This document shows positions 7,960-13,402 of a stretch of DNA of 64,000 nucleotides, piece after piece (positions within the stretch are counted from its first letter, which is position 1; every line of letters starts with the position of its first letter). The notes beneath the pieces were generated by a model. The model was not told where the DNA came from and made no database searches. It was given only the letters and a program-made list of their open reading frames with translations. Made by a program: the position numbers and the translations under genes. The stretch is from an uncultured Prevotella sp. (lineage in GTDB: Bacteria; Bacteroidota; Bacteroidia; Bacteroidales; Bacteroidaceae): NCBI GenBank assembly GCA_946404405.1, contig CAMJDL010000005.1, positions 56,495-120,494 on the forward strand. Direction: 5' to 3'.

Positions 7960-9090
7960 ATGGACAAAATGGATTCCATCGACGAGGCTATCCAGCAGGC
8001 TGGTCAGCCTGCTGACATCACGCCCGAACTGATAAAACTCGACAGCGACCGTATCACCTCCGACAGCGATGCCCCCGAAGAGGTGTTCCTCTACAAGATG
8101 TGTGGCACGCCGTGCTTCCCGCGTGGCGACCTGACCACGGTGACGGGACCTGCTAAGAGCGGCAAGACGTACTATATATCGATGCTCATGGCCTGTGCCG
8201 TCGGACATGAGGTGTTGGGATTGGAGCGGATTCGCGAGGAACCGCTCAAGGTGATGTGGTATGACACGGAACAGAGCCGATATACCACGAAGCGTATCTT
8301 GACAGACAGAGTCGGGAAGATGTTGGACCAGACAACTTTCCCCGACGAGCTGTTCTATGTCTTCAACGTACGTAACAGAACCACGGAGGAACGCCTGGAA
8401 TATCTGACACAGGCCATAGAGACCTATAAGCCAGATATCTGCATCATTGACGGTATTGCCGACCTGCTGGACGACATCAACAACGGCCCGAAATCGTTGG
8501 AGGTCATGATGCGTCTGTTGGCACTGGCTGCTGAACAACATTGCAACATCACAAACGTTATACACCTGAACCGGTCTGGCGATAAGATGAACCTGCGAGG
8601 GTGGATAGGTACGGTGATGGTGCAGAAGTCGTACGAGGTGTTCAACTGCGATAAACTGGGCAAGACCGATGCTTTCACCGCAGCGTTGACATTCTCCAGG
8701 CGTTTCCCTAAAAACGACGGTCTGTGTTTTGAGATTGACAACAACGGACTGCCCGTGGCCAGCAATGCCAACCGACAGGCAAACACTCAGGAAGCGTCAT
8801 CTGATGGTCATGGTATGCCCGACAAACAGTCGTTCAATCAGGAATTCGTTGACAGCGAAGCCACAGACCAGTATCTCCCCTGGGACTTCCGTAAGCTCTT
8901 CGATGCTGCGTTCGATACGACAGCCATGTTGGGGTACGATGATTTGAAGCAGCGTGTTAAGACGTTAGCGAACATCAAGCGTGGCACATACTACGATAAA
9001 CTGTTTGCAGAGGCCGAGCGTCGTCGCATTGTCCACAAGGAAATGATTAAGGGCGGGCGCATCGGTGTCATGCTGCTTCCTCCTTCGTAA
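7960..9090 (+). CDS. RepA/RecA-like AAA ATPase (AAA_25 type)
   Basis: A 376-residue cytosolic ATPase of the hexameric RecA/RepA helicase class seen in plasmid and mobile-element replication modules. Walker A is 'GPAKSGKTYYIS' near residue 65. The segment 'VMWYDTEQSRYTTKRI' corresponds to the region after the first strands. Walker B is 'ICIIDGIADLLDDI' near residue 160, and a sensor-like 'VIHLNRSGDK' follows near 200. The C-terminal 110 residues look like a small helix-turn-helix domain ('YDDLKQRVKTLANI'). The next genes encode a toprim-like protein and a helix-turn-helix protein, so a DNA-processing module is plausible. No relaxase or integrase is nearby. Confidence 0.75.
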   Translation: MDKMDSIDEAIQQAGQPADITPELIKLDSDRITSDSDAPEEVFLYKMCGTPCFPRGDLTTVTGPAKSGKTYYISMLMACAVGHEVLGLERIREEPLKVMWYDTEQSRYTTKRILTDRVGKMLDQTTFPDELFYVFNVRNRTTEERLEYLTQAIETYKPDICIIDGIADLLDDINNGPKSLEVMMRLLALAAEQHCNITNVIHLNRSGDKMNLRGWIGTVMVQKSYEVFNCDKLGKTDAFTAALTFSRRFPKNDGLCFEIDNNGLPVASNANRQANTQEASSDGHGMPDKQSFNQEFVDSEATDQYLPWDFRKLFDAAFDTTAMLGYDDLKQRVKTLANIKRGTYYDKLFAEAERRRIVHKEMIKGGRIGVMLLPPS

Positions 9091-9153
9091 ACATCCCCCC
9101 TCCATACATACCTCCCCCTATACAGGGGGGAGGGTATGGTATGAGGGGATGTT
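9090..9153 (+). repeat. Long hairpin between ATPase and DUF6371 genes
   Basis: A near-perfect palindrome begins at the last base of the ATPase stop codon. AACATCCCC (9090-9098) pairs with GGGGATGTT (9145-9153), with inner CTCCCCC/GGGGGGAG stems around TATACA. No T-run follows, so it may stabilise or attenuate the mRNA, or be a small inserted palindrome. Repeats of the GAAGTAAGAAGTAAG kind fill 9178-9222. Confidence 0.6.
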
Positions 9154-9221
9154 CTACAGGAGGAGAAGCAAGGAGTGTGATGAGGTAAGATGGCTGATGT
9201 CAGAAGTAAGAAGTAAGATGT

Positions 9222-10010
9222 ATGAAGTTAAGTGAGATTTTTACGGATACGTTCAAGGCTCTGAGGCACGAGCTGGGCCACGACCGCCCACGTGACAATC
9301 GTCCTATGTGGCAGCAGCGGCAGTCATCCGACAGCGACTTCTGCCGTGCGTTAGTGGCCAACGGCTATATGACCGAGGCGCAGATGCAGCATGCCGCTGA
9401 GCGTTACCGACTGGGCCGCAGCCGCGACGGCGGTGTCATCTTCTGGCAAATAGACACCACTGATTGCATCTTCGACGGCAAGATCATGTACTACCGCGCA
9501 GACTGTCACCGCGACCACCACCGCCATCCGCAGTGGGTCAGCAACTGCATGAAGCGCTACTATCTGAAGGACTACAAGGATGGGAAAGTCGAGGAAGACA
9601 AGGCGCTGATAGCCAGCATCCCGTCCTACCACTGCCTGTTCGGAACGCACCTCCTTGGAAGTGAAAAACGAATAGTGAAAAGTGAAAAGTTGGCTATCGC
9701 GGTTGTAGAGGCGGAGAAGACGGCGGTGATTATGTCGGAGCATTTTCCGCAGTACCTGTGGCTGGCAGCTGGCGGCCTCTTCGAACTGACTGCCGACAAG
9801 CTCTTTCCGCTGCGCCAACACCGCATCATCCTCTTTCCCGATACCGACCCTGACCTTAAGGCCTACACCCGCTGGTACGATATAGCCCGGGAGGCCCGCC
9901 GCCTGTACGGATGTGCTATATCTGTCAGTCCGCTGCTGGAACAGCGTGCCACGCCCGAGCAGAAACAGCGGAAGATAGACCTGGTGGATTATTTGTTTGA
10001 AACCCCATAA
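9222..10010 (+). CDS. DUF6371-like protein with toprim-like domain
   Basis: A 262-residue protein of the Bacteroidales DUF6371 type. The C-terminal half is toprim-like: 'IAVVEAEKTAVIMSEHF' supplies the conserved acidic residue after a strand, and 'HRIILFPDTDPD' supplies the DxD motif. Such domains occur in primases and nucleases. The N-terminal half is His- and Cys-rich ('YYRADCHRDHHRHPQW') and may bind metal, but no clear zinc ribbon is visible. Residues 147-158 (GSEKRIVKSEKL) are encoded by a short tandem repeat (GTGAAAA units) that also occurs in intergenic DNA. The gene follows the RepA-like ATPase and precedes the helix-turn-helix gene by 20 bp, so the three are probably one operon. Confidence 0.65.
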   Translation: MKLSEIFTDTFKALRHELGHDRPRDNRPMWQQRQSSDSDFCRALVANGYMTEAQMQHAAERYRLGRSRDGGVIFWQIDTTDCIFDGKIMYYRADCHRDHHRHPQWVSNCMKRYYLKDYKDGKVEEDKALIASIPSYHCLFGTHLLGSEKRIVKSEKLAIAVVEAEKTAVIMSEHFPQYLWLAAGGLFELTADKLFPLRQHRIILFPDTDPDLKAYTRWYDIAREARRLYGCAISVSPLLEQRATPEQKQRKIDLVDYLFETP

Positions 10011-10030
10011 CACGAAGTATTATAACCCTT

Positions 10031-10369
10031 ATGATTAATTATTACGACAAGAACCGTTTCATCAGCAAGAGCACGTTGGCACGGTTGGCCGACGTCTCAC
10101 CACGAACCTTCAGCCGCTACCTCGCCAGCCGACGGGAGATTCTCAAGATTTTCGGTGTTTCTCCGAAAGCCCAGAAACTGCCTCCTTATGCCGTCCGCTA
10201 CATCTGCGAGGACTACTGCATCGACCTTCCTCCCGAACTTCAGAATCAACAGGCCCTCAATGCCTCGCCCATCCGTGACATCATCCTTAAATCGTGGGAA
10301 GAAGAGCAGAATTTCAAAAAAAGTTCACGACTGTCGGGCAAAGTCGGACAGCGGCCTTCAGGATTGTAG
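10031..10369 (+). CDS. Small helix-turn-helix protein of the HU-amidase cassette
   Basis: A 112-residue basic protein. Residues 10-45 ('ISKSTLARLADVSPRTFSRY') read as a helix-turn-helix. It occupies the place usually held by DUF4248-type proteins upstream of HU-like genes in Bacteroidales, but I cannot assign it firmly to that family. It starts 20 bp after the DUF6371 stop, so it is probably co-transcribed. The C-terminal tail is Lys/Ser/Gly-rich and ends at the -7-like sequence TACCTTTG, which may serve the HU gene. A role in DNA binding is inferred, and the target is unknown. Confidence 0.6.
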   Translation: MINYYDKNRFISKSTLARLADVSPRTFSRYLASRREILKIFGVSPKAQKLPPYAVRYICEDYCIDLPPELQNQQALNASPIRDIILKSWEEEQNFKKSSRLSGKVGQRPSGL

Positions 10370-10377
10370 TACCTTTG
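10370..10377 (+). promoter_or_regulatory. Possible -7 element of HU-smalltalk-amidase unit
   Basis: TACCTTTG directly follows the helix-turn-helix stop codon. No convincing TTTG lies at the expected distance upstream. If used, it would give a leader of about 190 nt that contains the 22-bp tandem repeat. Confidence 0.4.
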
Positions 10378-10444
10378 CATTGTCAATCAAGAGAGGTGGC
10401 AACAGTGTCCTCCAATGGTAGAAATTGCGAATATTAATAGAAAA

Positions 10445-10488
10445 AATTGCGGGAATTAATAGTAGCAATTGCGGGAATTAATAGTAGC
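10445..10488. repeat. Two perfect 22-bp tandem repeats
   Basis: AATTGCGGGAATTAATAGTAGC occurs twice head to tail, preceded by a degraded copy (ATTGCGAATATTAATAG, 10424-10440). It lies in the leader region of the HU-like gene. Confidence 0.85.
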
Positions 10489-10574
10489 AAAAAAAGCCTA
10501 AGGAGAGCACAAAACTAAATCTCGATGAGCGACACAATACAAACTTATTATCAACTTTTTAATTACAAACAGTT

Positions 10575-11126
10575 ATGGCTATTAAAGTAATTGCACAGCG
10601 CCGAGTGCTGAAAATCGGCAAGAATCCGGGAGTGAAGAAGTTCGTGATGCGTCCCGACCTCTACATCCCGATGGCAGAGAAGAAGGTCTTCTCCGAGGCA
10701 GCCACCCATAGTGGCATCTCGGCAGGTATCATCAAGGCCGCATGGGATGCAGCAGGCGACGTCATCCGCACCTGGGCCACTGAAGGTCACTCCGTGCCCG
10801 TTCCTGGCTTGGGCACCATGCGCTTCGGCGTTCGTTCCAAAGCCGTCGAAGAGTTGGAGGATGTCAAGACGAACCTGATTACCACGCGCCGCATCATCTT
10901 CACGCCATCAGTGGACGTGAAGGATGAACTGAAGAACACCTCGATCCAGATTACCTGTATTGACGAGGAAGGCAACGTGCTGAAGCGTGTGACTTCGGGC
11001 GACAGTGGCGACATCGAGGACACCGAGAATGGAACCACGGGTAACGGATCTACGGGTGGCGGAAGTTCGAACACCGGAGGCAATAACGGCGGAGGCGGCG
11101 GTGACGACGAGCCGGATGAGAACTAA
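10575..11126 (+). CDS. HU-like DNA-binding protein with Gly-rich tail
   Basis: A 183-residue protein. Residues 1-125 form the HU/IHF-like fold of the large Bacteroidales subfamily, with 'GISAGIIKAAWDAAGDVIRTWA' as the helical part and 'GLGTMRFGVRSKAV' as the strand-turn before the DNA-binding arm. The last 40 residues are Gly/Asn/Thr-rich and end in an acidic DDEPDEN, as is common in the cassette type of HU. Ordinary HU is about 90 residues, so this is the long form. It precedes the smalltalk and amidase genes, an arrangement found repeatedly in this group. It probably binds DNA, and its role in the cassette is unknown. Confidence 0.8.
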   Translation: MAIKVIAQRRVLKIGKNPGVKKFVMRPDLYIPMAEKKVFSEAATHSGISAGIIKAAWDAAGDVIRTWATEGHSVPVPGLGTMRFGVRSKAVEELEDVKTNLITTRRIIFTPSVDVKDELKNTSIQITCIDEEGNVLKRVTSGDSGDIEDTENGTTGNGSTGGGSSNTGGNNGGGGGDDEPDEN

Positions 11127-11127
11127 C

Positions 11128-11158
11128 AAAGAGTGTGCCCTTCGGGGCAGGCTCTTTC
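11128..11158 (+). terminator. Intrinsic terminator after HU-like gene
   Basis: AAAGAG pairs with CTCTTT around an inner TGCCC-TTCG-GGGCA stem, two bases after the stop codon. The following T-run is short. Confidence 0.7.
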
Positions 11159-11160
11159 TA

Positions 11161-11222
11161 AATGAGAAATGAGGAATGAGAAATGAGAAATGGAAATGAA
11201 GAAATGAAAAATGAGGATTGAG
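11161..11222. repeat. AAATGAG-type tandem repeat block
   Basis: Imperfect 6-8 bp units of the AAATGAG/GAATGAG kind fill the gap before the smalltalk gene. The first 27 bases (11161-11187) are identical to 62878-62904, which lies inside the metallophosphoesterase coding sequence. Confidence 0.85.
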
Positions 11223-11225
11223 CGT

Positions 11226-11327
11226 ATGAAAAAGGAAACATGGAAGGCGATTATTCAGGTGGTAATAACGATTCTGACCGCCATTAGCTCAACAGTATTG
11301 GTACAGTCATGCGGACTATTACGTTAA
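11226..11327 (+). CDS. Smalltalk protein
   Basis: A 33-residue reading frame too short for the ORF track. It begins MKKETWKAIIQVVITILTAI and ends in 'VQSCGLLR', matching the small Bacteroidales proteins named smalltalk: a charged MKKETW start, one hydrophobic helix and a lipobox-like Cys near the end. The gene overlaps the start of the amidase gene by 19 bp and lies directly after the HU terminator and repeat block, which is the usual place for this family. It is probably membrane-associated. Its function is unknown. Confidence 0.8.
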   Translation: MKKETWKAIIQVVITILTAISSTVLVQSCGLLR

Positions 11328-11743
11328 TCGTGATTCATTGCAGTGCGGTGCGCCCAGACCAGACATCATCGGCAGCCCAGATAGACACGTGGCATCGCCA
11401 GCGGGGCTTCAAGCTCGGCATCGGCTACCACTACGTCATCCGTCGTGACGGAACGATAGAGCTGGGACGTCCGGAATGGATGATAGGTGCCCACTGCCAC
11501 GTAGCAGGCCAGAACCACAACAAGTACTCGATAGGCGTATGCTACGAGGGTGGTCTGGACATCCGCGGTCAACCCGCCGACACGCGTACTGAGGCACAGA
11601 AGCAGACCATGCGGCGGCTACTCGAAGAGCTTCACGAGCGTTACCCCCGCGCCGTGATAGTCGGGCACCACGACCTAAACCCCCACAAGGACTGTCCGTG
11701 CTTCGATGCTGCGCATGAGTATCAGGATCTGCAGCCGAAATAG
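11309..11743 (+). CDS. N-acetylmuramoyl-L-alanine amidase (T7 lysozyme-like)
   Basis: A 144-residue single-domain amidase_2 enzyme that would cut the bond between muramic acid and the peptide stem of peptidoglycan. 'LIVIHCSAVRPDQ' gives the first zinc-binding His, 'GYHYVIRRDGTIELGRP' the core strand region, 'GAHCHVAGQNHNKYSIGVCYEGG' the middle, and 'VGHHDLNPHKDCPCF' the second His and the Lys-x-Cys zinc and catalytic site. There is no signal peptide, so export or cell entry must happen another way, or the enzyme acts on lysis. It is the last gene of the HU-smalltalk-amidase unit and is followed by a terminator. Prophage genes are absent around it. Confidence 0.9.
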   Translation: MRTITLIVIHCSAVRPDQTSSAAQIDTWHRQRGFKLGIGYHYVIRRDGTIELGRPEWMIGAHCHVAGQNHNKYSIGVCYEGGLDIRGQPADTRTEAQKQTMRRLLEELHERYPRAVIVGHHDLNPHKDCPCFDAAHEYQDLQPK

Positions 11744-11748
11744 TTTAG

Positions 11749-11779
11749 GCCCGTTTCCACTTTATGGAGACGGGCTTTA
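11749..11779 (+). terminator. Intrinsic terminator after amidase gene
   Basis: GCCCGTTTCC pairs with GGAGACGGGC (one mismatch) around ACTTTAT, followed by TTTAG. It is five bases past the amidase stop codon. Confidence 0.75.
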
Positions 11780-11798
11780 GTGTTAACATCCTATCATG

Positions 11799-12935
11799 TT
11801 ATAGTCGCTTTAGCCAAATGGCAAAGAAATGGTCATAAACAATATAGCCCGATTGGGTGCGGTAGATGATGTCTTTATCTGTCAATACGTCAAGAGCAGT
11901 CTTAACGCTGCTTGAACTGGGCAAGTCGTATTGTTTGATAAAGTCGGCACCCTGAGGACTCTCTGCCAGTCCTTCCTTGGCGATAGCCTTGACTACAGCC
12001 AGCTGGTTGTCTGTCAAGAAGCCTATCAACTCCTCGTACTGCATAGAGTTCCTGTTGACAATATGTCGTATTGCCTCATCGACCTGATCAGTCTTGGTTA
12101 CATGTCGCTCGGTCTCGTATAGTCGGTTGAGCATGAGCTGGATATTGCGAGTAACGCCTTCGAAGCGTTGGTAGATGTAATGGAAGGTATCCTGACTGAG
12201 GGAGCCTTTCTTCTCTTCAAAAAATCGGCATGCAAAGTCGTAGTATATCTCCTCATGCAGGGGATAAAGCCCCATGGATACCGTACTCTGATAAAACGGG
12301 CGATCGGGAGAATAAAATATCTGCGACATCAGATGACGTTTACTGCCAGAGAATACGAAATGTACATTAGGCGCAAACTGGATATAGGAGCGCAACAGTG
12401 CCTCTATACCTGGGTCGGGATAATTGGTAATCTGCTGGAACTCATCAATAGCGATATACACTTCATTCTTACTCTGTTTCAGATAATCAAAAACGGTTTT
12501 TAGCGTCACCTCCGTCAGCGTGGGCTGTATACTTACAGATACTGTCGGCTGTCCCGTCATAGGATCGGTACTGAATACAGGACGCCATGAGCCAAAAAAC
12601 TCCAGAAGCCGTTTTACGGCTTTTCGCTCTCTGGACAGAACCTCTTGAGCGATGGCTGTACCTAATAACTGTACAAAATCATGCTGATTTTTCGTAGCAA
12701 AGATATCTATATATAGACATTTTGCATCCTTTTCTTGTTCTAAAATACGATAAAACGCATTCTTTATCAGTCCTGTTTTGCCAATTCTACGAGGAGAAAT
12801 CAAAACAGTATTACGTCCATTTTGTAGATTCGCAATCAATTCTTCTGTCTCTTCGGTACGATCACAAAAATAATCTGGACTTACGTAACCCTGATAAACA
12901 AATGGATTTCGAAGTTTCTGATTTTTTTTCGCCAT
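11799..12935 (-). CDS. AAA-family ATPase, archaeal ATPase-like
   Basis: A 378-residue ATPase. I use the ATG (MAKKNQKL) and not the GTG two codons upstream. 'FVYQGYVSPDYFCDRTEE' is the usual lead-in, Walker A is 'LISPRRIGKTGLI' near residue 45, and Walker B is 'VYIAIDEFQQI' near 165. A sensor-type 'HFVFSGSKRHLM' follows, then a C-terminal winged-helix region like that of the partial ATPase at the window start. In this family the P-loop domain is often linked to a nuclease or DNA-binding tail, but no nuclease domain is seen here. Function is unknown. It is convergent with the amidase gene and separate from the carbohydrate cluster. Confidence 0.8.
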   Translation of the reverse strand: MAKKNQKLRNPFVYQGYVSPDYFCDRTEETEELIANLQNGRNTVLISPRRIGKTGLIKNAFYRILEQEKDAKCLYIDIFATKNQHDFVQLLGTAIAQEVLSRERKAVKRLLEFFGSWRPVFSTDPMTGQPTVSVSIQPTLTEVTLKTVFDYLKQSKNEVYIAIDEFQQITNYPDPGIEALLRSYIQFAPNVHFVFSGSKRHLMSQIFYSPDRPFYQSTVSMGLYPLHEEIYYDFACRFFEEKKGSLSQDTFHYIYQRFEGVTRNIQLMLNRLYETERHVTKTDQVDEAIRHIVNRNSMQYEELIGFLTDNQLAVVKAIAKEGLAESPQGADFIKQYDLPSSSSVKTALDVLTDKDIIYRTQSGYIVYDHFFAIWLKRL

Positions 12936-12941
12936 ATTCAC

Positions 12942-13188
12942 CCGTTTATTGTAACAATGTTAATCGTGTTTAAAATAGAGGCGGAATTTCCGTCACGGAA
13001 TTTCCGTCACGAATATTTCGACTGCAAAGATACAAATTAGTGAGCGAAAATGCAAATTTATTTGGACTTTTTTACTTTCATCGTATAATATTGTTTGTCT
13101 TTATTGTTTCATATACGCGTTGCCCCAATGTCTGGACACCCTCCTGTTCATCATCTTTAGACTCTTCTTCGAGGCCACGGAACCGTTC
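12942..13188. other. Intergenic gap with no gene
   Basis: The stretch contains a direct repeat of GGAATTTCCGTCACG (about 12984-13013) near the ATPase start. Beyond it are AT-rich bases with no open frame. The part next to 13189 may be decayed 3' sequence of the hydrolase remnant. Confidence 0.5.
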
Positions 13189-13400
13189 TTAGTGACATAG
13201 TCGGACGTAAGCCTCAGGTTCAGTATGGGCATTCTTTTTCCGTTCCACGGCATCGTTAGTACCCAATTTAATGCTAAAAATGAGGGGGAGGGTGGGATGA
13301 GCCTTCACTAACTCACGAGTCTTTGCCACCATATCGCCAAAGTAGGTCTTGTCACCTGCAGGAATGATATCCTTTGGATTTGGCAGAAAGTGGTAAGAGG
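13189..13400 (-). pseudogene. Remnant of a secreted SGNH/GDSL esterase
   Basis: A minus-strand frame of about 70 codons without a start reads 'GDKTYFGDMVAKTRELVKAH', then 'PLIFSIKLGTNDAV', then a stop. The 'FSI.LGTND' signature is typical of SGNH-fold acetylesterases that accompany polysaccharide degradation genes in this phylum. Catalytic block I (GDS) and the C-terminal His block are missing, and no start codon is available. It sits directly after the GH2 gene on the same strand, which suggests an esterase gene of the cluster that has been truncated. The assignment rests on one motif. Confidence 0.4.
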
Positions 13401-13402
13401 TA

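Noticed and set aside
7909-8565. Minus-strand ORF of 218 residues opposite the RepA-like ATPase
   Set aside because: It is antisense to a protein with intact Walker motifs and has no recognisable features.
9351-10013. Minus-strand 220-residue ORF opposite DUF6371
   Set aside because: It is a shadow ORF. The plus strand has the toprim-like motifs and operon spacing.
11309-11743. Amidase considered as a prophage lysin
   Set aside because: No phage structural, packaging or integrase genes are nearby, and the HU-smalltalk-amidase order is a known chromosomal cassette.
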